Below, one piece after another: positions 1 through 13,315 of a DNA stretch of 64,000 nt. The notes under the pieces are model-generated. The model was given only the letters and a program-made list of their open reading frames with translations, searched no databases and was not told the origin of the DNA. Where the stretch lies: assembly GCA_947310385.1 (NCBI GenBank), contig OX371224.1, positions 7,583,400 through 7,647,399 of the forward strand. Reading direction: 5' to 3'. How positions within the stretch are numbered: the stretch's first letter is position 1; each line of letters begins with the position of its first letter. The DNA is from Nephrotoma appendiculata. Lineage: Eukaryota > Arthropoda > Insecta > Diptera > Tipulidae. Position numbers and translations under genes: made by a program.

Positions 1-3000
1 AAATAAACTAAAAATACTGGGAAATCTATAAAATAAAAATAAATTTTTATTTTTATTTTAAATTCGTGAGATTTTCAATTTTGTTGCTGTGCGTTTGGGC
101 ATACATATGAAAGAGCTTATGCTTTTTATTTATATTTTTTTGTTTAAGTTTGATGAGAATTTTGTATTTTTGTCGAATTTTATGTATTGTGGTAAATGCA
201 TATAAAGCTTTGCACTGTACAGTTCACATTGTTTGTGTATTCTTTTTTATTTTTGCAATTAAATTGGTTTGAATGTTTATAAAAAATATAATAATAAACT
301 TAGTATTTTTGATTGTTTTGGTAAATGAATTTTAAAATGAAAAATAGGATTCCGGCGAACTAAACCAAATAACTTATTTTATATACAGAAATAAAATAAT
401 AAATCCATTTTCACCATGCATAGGTGTATGGGTGGGTGGATCGTATATTTATATAGTGTGTACAATATTCCAAAACATTTGGTGGACTGATCTGAAAAGT
501 GTTTGTTCAATACTGCAATTTAAAAATCACACGATTTGCAGCTTGTTAAAATTTGCATAAATAAACATTCACCTATATGGGAGTATATGTCATGTTAAAC
601 AGTAACATGGTCTATTTTTGTGCATAGGTCACCATCGAGATAGCAAAATCATTTATTTTTTGTGAAAGATTATGAAAACTATATGCCTCATACAGAAATA
701 TATTTCGTTCATACAAAAACTAATATTTAATCACTATGTATACATTTCAATTACTGGTTTCAAATACACATATCTGATAACTTCAAACTAAAAATCAAAT
801 ACAAATCTAAATAACGATCGGTTCAGTATTACGCTCAAACGATTTTTATTTTATGACAACAGTCCTGTGTACATAAAAGTTATATAGATAAACAACATCA
901 ACCTAAAAATGCTCAAAATTCAATATAAATCTCATTCAAAATTTTTACATAAAAAACGGCAAATCTCAAATACCTTAAACAAAACCACAAACATAAATCA
1001 TAATATAGAGAGAGAGCAACATACAACAGCATAAAAATAAACATTTCCATGCAATTTATTGTTATGTGCGGTTTCAAACTAACAATTTCGATTGCAATAT
1101 TTATTCTAGTTTTTTATAAATAAATTTAAGATAAATACTAAAAAATAAAAAATTTGCATTTTAAATCAAAAGTTTTCAAAGCATACAATAAATTGTACAG
1201 TACCATAAAAAATATAAAATATAGGTATACAAAACTATATACAAACCATTTTTAGTGGGGATTTAAATTGAAATAAATAACGAAAAATGGATAACTGCTA
1301 GGATATATCCTGCACAAATTCAGCAACTCCATTACAAGACATATTATTCAAAATGTCGAGCGTACACTTTCGCAGAACATTGTATATACATATATCATGT
1401 TCATTATAATTTCGCGTAATAAAGCTCTTTTTTAAGTGGAGAAGTCCAACAAATAGATATATGGTATTAGCAGAACAAAATTTTACGTTTTATTTGAAAA
1501 TAGCTCTCTGCAGTAAATACTTTTTGATACCTATTCTGGGAAACGGATTATAGCTTATTGTAGATCATACCATGTTTTCTAGAATAATTATATTTTTTCC
1601 ATAATATTTGTAGATCGGCATGACCCTAGTTGAACGGTAAATGCCAATTTATTAATTTCATAATACTTTTTCACCGCTTTCATTCAGGCAAAACTTGGTG
1701 GAGCTATGAACACTAGAATTATAACCAAAAATTGGTTATACTTCTAGTGTTCATAGCTCCACATCGGGGTAAAACACTTTAGCTTTTTCTGCTAAAAACC
1801 AAAAGCAGAAGCTATTTTTTTACTCCGAGTTATTATTTTGTTTATTGGGTGATATTTTTAGGACAGGTCAAATGCTATGGTATGCTGTACCTGAAAAAAA
1901 TTAATTTCACTTAACTCTATAATTTGGATATTAACTGTGGTCATTTTTTTAATCTGAATGTAGTGTTAATAATAATTTCAAAAAACGAGTTTAGCTTTCA
2001 AACTTAAACTTTGCAAAACTAATGTTGTATCCATGTTGTTGTAATGTTGCAAAACTAATTTTATGGGAAATTAGGAAAATTAGGATATCGTTATGAAATT
2101 CAAAATAAATTTATAGCATTTTACTAATTATTAGAATTTTAAATTATTTTTTTTTTATAAAAAGTTGATGATTAATCAATTGGGACTAGGTAGGGAATAT
2201 ACGGATAGCGCCACTCGTGACAAAAAAAAGTTCGCTTTAGGTACACCAAAGACATTATTTTTATTTTTCACATGGTAATTTTAGTAAAAATTTTAAATAA
2301 ATTTATTTTGTTTATATTTTTTTAAAGCAATATAAAAATGATATTAAATTTTCCATCCGATCTTTCAATTCCGTTCCTACCTGAAAGACTCGTCTGTTGA
2401 CAAATAAAATAAAATCGCTGTCATACCAATGCGTCGTTGTTGCTGCAGATTGAATGGATACCATTTTTAAGCCAATTTTCCACCTGCCATTGCCATCGAG
2501 TTAAACTATTAATATTCGAACAGTTTGCTAATTTTGACTCACAATACCATCGAACTATTATAATCGTTACGATCAAAGTATACAATATTGGCGACGTTTG
2601 ATGGTATACAATATTTTGACATTACGTGAAAATTAAATGGCATCAATAGCCAATAACGAATAGAAATTTTAATTATTTTATGCTTTGGAGTCATTTCAAT
2701 GTGGTTTCGTGAGATAAGCCTCAAGTGACGCTGTTGAAGATCAATAAACGAATGATTTTCCAATGTCAAATTTATGTTACTACACCCGACGCCACATTAA
2801 AATTTTTCCATACCATTTATGTTAATGGTAATGATATAAATTATATAAGGTGTTGATGCTAGGTAAATCAAGTTTTAAATTTATTTTCGACATACCACAT
2901 TTTATTAATAAATTAAGTGCTGCTACATACAAATCGGGATTTGTTTCAAACCCCACTTTACCTATCGTCAATACTAACTTATAATTTACTAAAATGTGTT

Positions 3001-3420
3001 TTAAAACATTTATATTTGTGAATTTGGGTTAAAGGGTGGTCTTTAATAAGAAACCTAAATACCAAAGCTCTTTGTATAATGGCCTTGCACTACTCTCATT
3101 TTTACATATGATGCCGATTTATGTCTACATCTAGATGGCAGCATGTAAAGATATTTACACTTCAACCCCGCTTTACGCGGAAAGCAGTTTCTTAAATTAA
3201 GCAACTAGGAAGCATTTGAGAAATATTTGTTTTATTATTTTAACAAACTTTATTTTACAACTTCAATATTTTTCTAAAAAAAAACATACTTGTGTCTAAC
3301 AAAGGAAGTAGAATCTGAACTATGTTTCCATCAAAAAATATTTACTGACGTAAAATAATTGTTAAGAGTTAAATGGTACAGAAACAAAAATAAAATATAT
3401 ACTTTTTAAATAAATACCTT
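1..3420. other. AT-rich non-coding DNA, no gene recognised
   Basis: I see no open frame with a recognisable family and no splice-linked exons here. The composition is strongly A+T rich, with many short poly-A and poly-T runs. The only distinct structure is the pair of hairpins at 1698-1827, listed separately. The motif gtatacaatatt occurs twice close together near 2577-2615, which looks like local duplication. Intron or intergenic DNA is the simplest reading. Confidence 0.6.
1698..1827. repeat. Two adjacent hairpins (strong inverted repeat)
   Basis: The first hairpin has a perfect 21-bp arm, 1698-1718, whose reverse complement lies at 1742-1762. The loop itself contains a second palindrome (ataaccaa / ttggttat), so nearly the whole 65 bp can pair. 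Three bases later a second, weaker hairpin begins: cggggtaaaa at 1765 pairs with the segment ending tactccg at 1827, and agctt..ctgct pairs with agcagaagct inside it. A long perfect stem of this size fits a small MITE or a microRNA-like foldback. No coding function is implied, and conservation cannot be judged from one sequence. Confidence 0.7.
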
Positions 3421-3974
3421 TGCTCTGCGTGGATTGCCATGGATGGACGTTTACAATTTGCCTCCTTATCTCGACCGCTTGGAGCTTGTTAACTTAAAGC
3501 CACTAAGCAAGCGACGATCTGTTGCAGACATCGTCTTCATTCATCAAGTTTTATCTGGCGGTGTAGATTCTGTAGCTCTACTCGAAAAGGTAAATCTTAA
3601 CGTAAATGCTCCTGGTTTGATAACGATACCAGCAATTCTGTAGCTCCTCACAGAACAACCTACGGCCAGAACGAGCCTGTTACAAGAATGCTGCGCGAGG
3701 CTAATAAATATTTTGAACAATTCGACTACCACATTTGCAAATTCGCCATTAAGGCTGTTTTCCAAACGGATACTTATTTCAGACTTATTAACTTATTTGA
3801 CGCCATCTTGAATAAGTAAGTAAACCCATTCCAATCGAGTTTGCATACTTATTTTGACAGCATTTTAGAATAATAACATCTAGCTCTTGTTTTGGAAAGC
3901 AAAATGGAAAGAAAAAAAAATTTATACTTTTAAATTATTTAATAAACAAAAATATTAAATTATGCTTAAAATTG

Positions 3975-5457
3975 GTTCAAAATGACGAAGAGTTATTCGA
4001 TTTAATAGAGAAGGGAGAGATGAGAAAAGTATGTATGTATACATATTTTAAAATAAATTCATGTAATAACATATTTATATACATATTTAAATTTTAATTT
4101 ACAACATTGAAATGTTGTTATTTAACCTGCAGGGCCTGAAATATTATAAACAACAAAGTAATTACATGGTTAGTGTTGTTTTACGAAAGGACGAATCTGC
4201 GATTAAAAAGCACCTCCGAATATCGAAACAAGCTTTCGAAAAGTTAATTTTTTTATGTGCACCCAAACATCATGGATATAATGCTAATATAGAGCTAGGT
4301 TCACTCTGTTTTGGTTGGCGTGTGGCACAAGCTACAGAGTAGTTAGCACGGCATTTAATATTCCAATTACTTCAATATTCAACATTGTGTAGCGGACGAT
4401 GAATTTTATTTTAAATTTGCTAAAACAAATTATTTTTTTTTCTGCACACGAAGAGTACGATGCAGTGGGGACGAAATTTGCAAACCGGGCAGGATTATCA
4501 ATTTTTAAAAAAGCCGTAGGTGCTATTGATGGTACTCATATCAAAATAAAATGCCCTGTGAATCGTCATGATGAGTACATCAACAGGAAACTGGACTACA
4601 GTATACAATTGCAAGGTAGAATTTATTTATAGTCATAAATGTAAACTATTTATATTTATAAAAGTATATTAACGACAATTTTTAATTTTAGCGGTGTGTG
4701 ACGCAGAACACAAATTCTTAAATATTTAACAATATTTAATATTTAACCCTGTGGCCAGGGTGAGTGCATGACCAAAGAGTACTACGAAATAGTGAAATCT
4801 ATAAATTAAAAAAATATCCAGCACAGGAGTATTTTTTGCTTGGAGACAGTGCATATCAGCTATGTTTAGAACCTATAGCAATCATAACTCCATATACGGA
4901 ACGTACCAGCTTAAATGAACGACAAAAACGTTTTAATCACCTTCATAGCAAGGCACGAATAGCTATAGAGCAAGCCTTTGGCCAATTGAAAACCAGGTGG
5001 AGATGCATTTTTTTAAGAAGCTTATAATTAAGTGTTAAAAAATGCATCAAGGTTATTGCGGTATGCTGTATATTGCATAACGTATGTTTGAGCTGAGACA
5101 ACCTAAAACAGATATTTCATCCTATGTAAACATAAAAATTTAAACTGCGATTTCATTTTCTGTAAATAGCCGCATACAATCAAAAATATTTTGTTTTTTG
5201 CGTATACGTATACGCAGTTTATCGAAAAATCACAGATACAACGATGACATTGGAATTATCAGAAGTTTGTTTTGTTTTCATTTTTTAGTTCAAATGAAAA
5301 ATCTAATTTGATTGTCTAAGGTTTGAGTGTTGGTGATCTTATAAATATTGACAGCGTATTTATAAATGAAGTTCATCCTCAATTGGATTTTGCCGAAAGT
5401 CAAACCTCACAAGCAAACGCGTCAGAATTTCGCGACCAGCTATGCCAAAACATGTAA
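3975..5457 (+). pseudogene. Harbinger transposase (DDE), multi-exon, broken
   Basis: Motifs diagnostic for HARBI1-like nucleases appear in order: the N-terminal region at 3984-4028 and 4133-4340 (KKHLRISKQAFEKLI), GAIDGTHIKIKCP at about 4528-4560 (first catalytic Asp in IDGTH), WPG*VHDQRVLRNS at about 4752-4795, LGDSAYQL near 4840-4863 (second Asp) and ARIAIEQAFGQLKTRW at about 4955-5000 (the Glu). Introns are visible at 4029-4132 (gt..ag, phase 0) and 4616-4691 (76 bp, restoring the LQ|AVCDAEHKFLN reading). A C-terminal piece ends RDQLCQNM and a stop at 5455-5457. Damage includes a frameshift near 4335, a stop at about 4391, an insertion near 4725-4745 and a stop inside the WPGSVHD motif, so no active protein is expected. 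Confidence 0.85.
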
Positions 5458-5564
5458 ATAAAACCCAACAAACTTTTAATTATAACTTTTATTCATAATA
5501 ATTTTAAATAAATAATAAAAAAAATCACAATGTGTATTAAAATTTCAATTCAGTCTTCATTTTC

Positions 5565-5675
<111 letters not shown>

Positions 5676-5703
5676 TATTGGGCCCACAACATGGGCGATA
5701 ACT

Positions 5704-6538
5704 TTAATCACTTTCAGAGGATGAAAGATCAACGTCAGAGAAATATTTGTGCACTACTTTTTTTATAATTTTATTGCTTTTATCCATCGATCGTAACATT
5801 TTAGCGTCTCGTTCCTTTACATACTCCACGAATGACTGTTTTTTTTTCTTTGGTGGTGAAGGGCCACTGTTACCTGCATTAGTTGTTGATACGGATTGTT
5901 GTTCTGTTGAAGCTGAACTTTCATCGAGCAAAAATTCAAACTCCGTATAGAGCGGGTCACAGGGGGTCAAATCAGCTTCTTCAATCGCAGTATCATTGAT
6001 ACTGTCGAGGATGTCTGGGGGCGATATATTATGCTTTGCCCCCATTAAATCATTAATTTTTTGGAAATACGGCCAGTTAGAAGAATTTATTGAAGCAGGG
6101 GCAGTTCCCGTTTTCGGATCTTTCATTTTCTTGAAAGTATCCATTAAATTGTTCCATTTTTTGGAACATTCTTGGGGTTGCCGATTCTCGATCTCAATCC
6201 GCGTAGACTGTATCATTCTGAAATAAACAAAAAATCTTTAGAATTTTCACACAAAATTTTGTTTTAAAACTTACTTCCAAATGACATTATACTGGCTAGT
6301 TTTCTTCTTAAATTCATCGTCGAAAGATGATCGGGCCTCAATTAGAGCAAACGTCTCTTCTTCGCTCCCTAATGTACAAATAAATATATAAAGAAGGTAT
6401 ATATTTTGTTGTCCTAAAAATTTGCTGTGAATGTAAGCACATAATCTCAACTTCCAAACAATTATGAAAATATTGTATGTAAACTAATTGTTTCTACGAG
6501 TACTTACATCGGCTGCAATACATTTTTCGTTTATTCAT
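5704..6538 (-). CDS. Harbinger accessory Myb/SANT (MADF-like) DNA-binding protein, intact, 3 exons
   Basis: Exons are 6538-6508 (start ATG at 6538), 6368-6275 and 6217-5704 (stop TAA at 5706-5704). Introns 6507-6369 and 6274-6218 both have gtaagt donors and AG acceptors, and splicing keeps one frame of about 212 residues. The N-terminal half is a trihelix/Myb-like fold: WSEEETFALIEA, then QYNVIWKMIQ, then ECSKKWNNLM. This is followed by an acidic stretch, a basic PKKKKQ segment that could be a nuclear signal, and an acidic serine-rich tail (LSSSESD). Harbinger elements need such a partner to bring transposase to DNA. No stop or frameshift is visible, unlike its transposase neighbour, so this copy could still supply the accessory protein in trans. 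Expression cannot be judged. Confidence 0.82.
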
Positions 6539-6795
6539 GTTTGTTGTGTATATGTAATTTGCCTTTTATAATTATAATTATTTTAAAACGTATAAAACTT
6601 CTTATACCTAACATAAATTTATCCAACTCAAGACAAATTTTTGGCAGGCAACTTTGTTGAAATTACAATTAGATTTTTAAGTAAGAAAGAGAAAGAAAAT
6701 AAGTCACCTCGCCAGGTTACTTATTTGAATAAGTTAGGTTCCACAAATAAGTATTCCTTTGGAAAACAGCCTAAGAAGTTATTATTCGTTACCAG

Positions 6796-7107
6796 TGGCC
6801 CTTTTCTGGCTTTCCCTGGGAATATGGAATTGGCAAAAATATTTTCATAGCATTTTTATCTAAATTGTATTTTTCTGGCCTACTAAGGGAATATGTTTTT
6901 GTTAATATTTTCAAAACAAAGTTAAATGGGAAAATATTTTTCCCTATAAAAATTTTGTGGAACATAAGTTTCCCAATTCACTTTGTTTTAAAAATTTTTA
7001 CACTAAACTTATTCCCGCAGTAGGCTAGAAAAATACAATTTAGATAAAAATGCTATGAAAATGTTTTTCCCAATTCCCTATTCCCAGGGAAAGCCAGAAT
7101 AGGGCCA
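6796..7107. mobile_element. Foldback MITE (312 bp) in the RT remnant
   Basis: Two arms of about 105 bp are inverted copies: the left arm starts TGGCCCTTTTCTGGCTTTCC at 6796, and the right arm ends with the complement at 7107 (GGGCCA). Differences between the arms are few, so the fold is strong. CAG at 6793-6795 and 7108-7110 looks like a 3-bp target duplication. Removing the element with one CAG joins the RT reading frame up to its stop. It has no coding capacity. The superfamily is not certain, since a CAG duplication is not the Harbinger TWA type. Confidence 0.8.
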
Positions 7108-7190
7108 CAGTTGACAAACCAATAAACTTAATTTTTATTTTATTTTTATATCAACTTTTTCCTTATCGATTTGACTTAAACACTCTATCG

Positions 7191-7551
7191 AGTATTTATA
7201 ATTTTTAACATTTTTTCTCCTCCCCATTTGCGCTTCATTTAATTTTTCTTAACTTATCTTTATTTTTTATTATTTATTTTCTCTTTCTTTTTATTTTTAT
7301 TTTTTTCTGTCATTACTAGATTCAAACCTCCTTGCTTTAAGTAGACCAACTTGCGTTCTCTCCTTTTTGCGGTGGGGTATCATTCTCCTAAATTTAGTAC
7401 ATATAGCTTCAGCCTAATCATTTTGATAATCATAGCTCTTTTAACACAATCATAGATTTTTAAATAATTCCCTGAAATTATATTCAAAAAATAATAATAA
7501 TGTTGTTGGTGACTCCCGCGTGTGGTCAGGGAGGGGTGATTGGTCGTTGGG

Positions 7552-7583
<32 letters not shown>

Positions 7584-8015
7584 CCTTATTGAAAAGAGAA
7601 TGTTATCAGATTTTTGATGAAATTTGTAGCTGAAAATATCAAATTGTTGTTAATCAAGATATTGACGTTTGTTTCACTTAGGTGCTGTGTTGGAAGACTT
7701 CTTTAAATGTCTATAACTTGATAGGGAGACTTTAACGTGCAAAGTTATAGAAATAACCTCACTTTCGTTTTGATCAAGGAATCTAACGCTACCATTCGTG
7801 TCAGCTACTTTAGGGTCACTCTAAAGTAGCTGAAAAAAAAAAATTGTTTGTGTTTTGAAATGACAATGCAAAATCTAAACAAAAGAAAATTTTAAAATAG
7901 CTAATTAAAATAATACTTACAAAAAAAATAGAAAAACTTTATATTATACAATTCATCTTTTCAGAGTTCTGAAGAATTGTACATATGTGTGACAAATTAA
8001 TTACCAATCCATCAT
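7191..8015. other. Non-coding DNA with a (TAT)n tract
   Basis: No gene is recognised. A TAT trinucleotide run occupies about 7552-7580. The sequence ctctaaagtagctga near 7815 repeats in inverted form the preceding tcagctactttaggg, making a short hairpin near 7798-7832. Confidence 0.55.
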
Positions 8016-8017
8016 TA

Positions 8018-8410
8018 GCCGTGTTTTATAATTAGAGCACTATTCGGCGCCGAATGGGAAATTTCTACTGAAACTGCAGTTTTTATTCACTGGTGTCGTA
8101 TACCATAAAAAATAAAAATAAATGCATCCATAAAACAAACATTTATCACCTGAAATATACTAATTGACATTTATTTTGGCATGACGTTATAAACAAGAAT
8201 TCACCTTGCTGCATTTTAAATTTTTATTGTAAGATTGAGTTCCTAGTGGTTTCAGAGGTTTACAAAATAAAGTCCTTTTCAAATTGCCCATTGAAATGGA
8301 TATCGCCCCGATAGCGGCTCCCGATAAATAGAAAGAGCAAAATATTTTTATGTCGATTTTTAGCTAAAAAGTTCCGGATACATTTATCGGGCGCTAATAA
8401 AAAACACGGC
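8018..8410. mobile_element. MITE with GCCGTGTTTT terminal inverted repeats
   Basis: The left end GCCGTGTTTTATAATTAGAGC is matched in reverse complement by the right end (GCCGTGTTTTTTATTAGCGC read inward from 8410). TA at 8016-8017 and 8411-8412 is a possible 2-bp target duplication, which would fit a Tc1/mariner-type MITE. The interior is non-coding. The superfamily is inferred only from the TA flanks. Confidence 0.6.
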
Positions 8411-8412
8411 TA

Positions 8413-11400
8413 TTGGCTTTTAATAACAAATTTCTATAACTGATATGTGAAGAGGAGAATATTACGAGTATGTTGTTCAAGAAAATCTGATCAGAAGCTT
8501 TTAGGGAAAACTACACAAGCAGAAACAGTCTCAAGTTAATAAAATGTTTAACATTGTATTCCTCAATAATTTTAAGTATGCATCACCATCCCGCTTGCCA
8601 GACATTTTTTACTTCTTGCAGTTTATTTCTTGTACATGAAAAAATGTATTGTTTATTCCATTAATAGCATTTTTGTGTGTATGTCTCGTGTATGTATATC
8701 AAATATATAAATTTATTGAGTAACATAAAATAAAATATTTGAAAAGTACATAATTTATGTTGGCATTCATATCTGTTATACAGACATACATGCATACATA
8801 TAAGGCACTTGTACCATAACAAATTGAAAGCTTTTGAAGATTAAAGGAAATTTCTATTGCTCTACAGACATTGCAAAATTTGTCAAGCAAACGAACTGGA
8901 GATAGGAAAAATTTATTTCTATTTTCTCATTTTGTGATGGTGATAGTGAAATTGGGAGATTTGTATATACCACCGTATACGTTTGTGTAATTAAATTTGA
9001 TCCGTCTATGTTGTGAAATAAATTATGTGCTTGATCTTATTACAGGCGATTAACGACATAAAATGATCAAACGCCATTGAATATTCTTGTACTTATAAAA
9101 ATTATAATATTTATGCATTAATATATTCTCGGGGAACTTTTCACATTAAAATTTCTTTCAAAAACCAAAAAAATTTCGTACCAATAAACATAATTTCCTA
9201 ACAGTAGGCGGCGCTGCTATATAATAAAAACAATAAACCATAAAATGTAAGTTCTTAAATCACCTGAGGCAAAATAAAAATTACATCAAGTAAAGCGCAG
9301 AAAACGGAATATTAAAATTCTTCGGCAATATATAAAAGCACATAGTAAAATAAAATGAATGTTGATGATGAGATGAATAAAAGAACTTGGGTAACGTTTA
9401 TTTTGGCTGGTTTAAGCGTTCTTTCGCAGTCCCATGAAACATTTGTTTAAGACATCCCAATTCCCAGCAATGTCTAACTGGAATTTAATAAGTTGTTTAA
9501 ACTATTTTTGCGAAGCGCAAGGATAACTTATTAGAAAATTTTGATAATCAAAACAACGACAGCGATTCGATTTATATTGCGGAAGTTTCGGGAATTTAAA
9601 AATAAGATCCCATTTATTATGTATATTTAATCACAGACGTTCTGCATTATATAGAATAGACTACACCCTAGTAAAGTTACTCCGCCTTAATAATTTGCCA
9701 AAAGGGTTCAATCTTAAATAACTTTTTAGATAAAATTAAATTAAAAATCAGTATCTTATATTTCATTTTCTCATTGTAATAAAAAATCAAGAAGATTTTA
9801 TTAAGAATAAAATGAGAAAAACTTTTTATATAATTCATTTTTATATGTATAATATATAAAAAAAAGCTCTAAAAAGTTTCTTTTATTTTTTACGATTTTT
9901 ATAAAAATACTTAATGGACTGTGAAATACTACGGGCGAGTTGTTGAATTAGAGAGCATTGTTAAATAGACGAAAAAAATTGATAAATTTATGAGAATGAA
10001 CTCAGGGATGAATATACAAATTAAGTTTTGCTGGGTGTATGCAAACCTAAGAGGTAGTTAATTATGTAAATTGTATAATTTCCGTTTTTTAATTGAGACT
10101 TGAAGAAAATTGTTAAGAATTTGTATTTAAAAAAAACTATAAATAAAATATTTAAGTCGTCTTCAAAAAACTTACTATCTACAGAATTGTTGTATATTGT
10201 GTATAGAACAGGATTCGTTATTCAACTCGAGCTTTCAATCTCCCACACAACAATACATTATTTCGAAATTTTTAAGTAGTTTTTTTCTATTACAATGCTG
10301 GTTTAATACACATAACAACCTTGTATATATGTATACACGGAATTATGTGATACTAATGGTTATTGAAGATAAACTTTGGATATAAAATTAATTTAAAATT
10401 CATTAAATTTTTGAAATGTTTAAGGGTTGCTTTTATTCCATCAATTTAGATAAAAAAAATATAAATTGAGAACGCAAGGAAATTTTCATCTGTCCATTTG
10501 GACCCTTTAACTAGAAGATTAATAGATTGCTATTTTGCAGTTTATAATAACAATAAAGTTAGTCGTATATGGCACATCCCAAAATATGTCGAATCTATAA
10601 ACATACAAAAACCCCGCAACCAATTTTCAATTTTATTCGTATTATATTGGAAAAAAGCTTATACATATTTTTTATTTTGATGATAAATTGGTTCTCTAAA
10701 TTTTATTTAACATAATTGAGTTATGTATATATATATATATTATACATGAACGGTAGTTACGGTAACGAGATGTATAAAATAAATAAAATTCCATATAAAT
10801 AACGAGTAGACTTACATATAAACGAGAATATTATACGTAGAATATTAATGCTTTTTGATTTTCAAGCACACACAATTTAGTTACAGTGTTCTAGTGAATT
10901 TCTTAGCATAAAGCAATTGCATAAGTCTAAAGACTCATATGAGTACAGTGTACTGTACAATTCATTGTATTATATTCCATGAGTATTTAATTTATATAGC
11001 CCCTACCCTTGGAGATAGCTCGTCAGTTTACTCGGATACTTAAAGGTAAACGGAAACTCTAATTCAATGGAAAACATACCAAAAGAAAAGATTACTCCAG
11101 ATGGACCAATCTTTTTTACACTGCCACTTCCGCAACGAGAAACTTTTTCTTCGCTACATGCCAGTTTATAATTGTGTGAACACGTGCATTGTCTTTTCAT
11201 TAATTCATCCGAAACCACAATTGATTCAAGAAGAACATCCAAATCCGTATTCGTTTTCATTAAATGTTACCTTCAGCAACAAGCAATTCTGTTTCCATTT
11301 ACACTACCAAGATTCATTAAATTTTGTTACAGCTAAGATCAAAGTAGTTGGCTGACTAGATGCCATTGATGTGGATAAAGAAGTGTCTGGTCGAGACGCC

Positions 11401-11587
11401 TTTGATATTGATATCTGCATTTTAGAAAATTATCCGTTAGTTTTTTACTGCTGTAAGCCCATTCCATGATGCTATAAATAAGTAGACAACGAATGAATAA
11501 ATTGATGATGAAAATTTTTGTATGTGTGCGTGAGTATATGGCACAGTATCCCAAGTGCAGTATCCTGAGTTCTGGCATGACTTATAG
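8413..11587. other. AT-rich non-coding DNA
   Basis: No frame resembles a known family. Short open frames here are isolated and lack consistent splice signals. (TA)n-like runs occur near 10726-10740, with many tga/taa interruptions. No RNA gene was recognised. Confidence 0.5.
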
Positions 11588-12416
11588 CACAATCCAATGA
11601 AAATGGTATTAGAATTTTTATAAATTATTTACAAATTTGTTACACAGTTAGACAATTTTTTATAGGTCGCTGTACAAGAAATAAATAACCCTGAATTTAT
11701 TACAACAGCCCACACCCACCCCCAAAAATCAACGGTATTGCATCGAATTACCTTCCCGTGTAAAAAATATGTAGCCTTGAATTCATTCAACAGCCCACAC
11801 CTCAAAAAATCGATTACAATGCATCGAATTATCTTCCTGTACAGTAAGGTATTTCTGTGGGTGTGGGCTTTTGTCATAAATTTAGAGTTAGATGCACTAT
11901 GATCGATTTTTGTGAAAATGGGCTGTTGTAATATTTTCAAATGTAGGCCTTTCTTGCACACAATGAGCAGTTTCATCTTAATAGTCGGGGTAGGTTGTTA
12001 CATTTTTAGCTAGTTCATGACCTATAAACAGTAAAATTATTTTATAGAGCTCACTCCTTATGGACAGATTTTGCGGATTTAAATATTCCAATATATTGTA
12101 ATTTATTAGTTTGTAAAAAACTTCTAGTATCTCCCACTACGATACAATGAATTTAAGGGGTTGCTCCCATTAGTGGTAGTTTTCTAAGGGTTAAACTATG
12201 CCATTTTATTGTAATTAATTTGTAAAAAAGTTCAGTACCATCCTACTAGTACGATACAATAAATATTAAAAAAATACGAATAGTGTGGTGTAGCTTTCTC
12301 TAATGCCAGCCCACACACGAATTGCAGCATAACGGGATCTGAAAAAAAATTTCTAACTGCGTAACAAATTTGTAATTAATTTGTAAACAATTCTAGTTCG
12401 ATTTCATTGGATTGTG
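11588..12416. mobile_element. MITE-like element with ~75-bp inverted ends and internal repeats
   Basis: The left end from 11588 (CACAATCCAATGAAA...) matches the right end, read inward from 12416, over about 75 bp including TTTACAAATTTGTTAC and CAGTTAGA. The interior has two kinds of local repeat: a roughly 95-bp unit with CAACAGCCCACACC and GCATCGAATTA at about 11700-11845, followed by an inverted partial copy to about 11945, and a roughly 110-bp unit with gatacaat at about 12095-12265. Inverted ends plus internal repeats fit a non-autonomous foldback element. No clean target duplication was found. Confidence 0.6.
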
Positions 12417-12449
12417 TTACAAGTGCTGGTGCAGAATTAGGGTCATAAT

Positions 12450-12720
12450 TTTGACTGAAATCGGTTCACCGGAAGTAGCAGACTTCATATGAGCTTTTCG
12501 TTTTGCAAATATTTTGGAAAGCATTTCATTTACGAGAAAAACGACTATGAACTAAAAGATACTAAATTAAATTTGCAACAAATAATTTTTCCAAAATTTA
12601 AGCGTAATTAAAAAAAAACAGTTTTTAACCAACTCGTACGGCCCAGACGGATTGATTGGTTGTGATGAAACTTCATACTTAAGCTCTTTCGACAAATTGG
12701 AAGATCCCAGTGATTTTTTC
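12450..12720 (-). repeat. Dispersed repeat family, copy 1
   Basis: Read on the minus strand, this segment shares TCGTTTTTCTCGTAAATG, AAAATATTTGCAAAA and ACTTCCGGTG-like blocks, in the same order, with 32230-32510 on the plus strand. It also carries the block CAGACGGATT..AACTTCATACTTAA, which recurs in diverged form at 17800-17900 and 32450-32520. Several copies in one 64-kb window indicate an abundant family. No coding content was recognised. Confidence 0.6.
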
Positions 12721-13315
12721 CTGCTTTTTTTCCTAGTAGCTTTCATAGGAGCCGCATTTTGGTTAAAAAATGGGAATAAAAATTATGAGAATTACAGTTG
12801 TTTTACTTACTAGACCTAAAACATTAAATCATATAATTGTTTGATACAAACAGCGGAAAAATATAAAGGCTTCATTCACAAGGTTGTTTTCAGGGTTGTT
12901 TTGGAGTTATCGTTTTACAACAACAAAGTTTATATATCCTTTTTGTGTTTTACTAACACAATTGTGTGGATAGGGCAAAAGTACCATGTCAAAAATTTAG
13001 TTTTGTATGTTTTTTGAACCAACTTACACTCTTGTGAATTCCTTTTTAACTTATTTTCGTCGAAAAAAACATTATATCTATACACACAATTGGGTTGATT
13101 TTACTTCAAATCAAGCGAAATTTTTTTATCAACAACGCCATTGCATACGATGGTTTTTTACTAACACATTTGTGTGGGTTGGACTAAAATTGAGCCGATT
13201 TTTTGTTAAACTTGGTTGAAAAAGGGATATATATTTTTTTTAACTGACCGTTTCGTATGCGACATTTTATATTTTGTGAACTGTCAACGGCTGTTTTGTG
13301 AAAAGTTTATTAATA

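Noticed and set aside
11629..11976. ORF of 115 codons on the minus strand
   Set aside because: It overlaps internal repeats of a MITE-like element and shows no domain.
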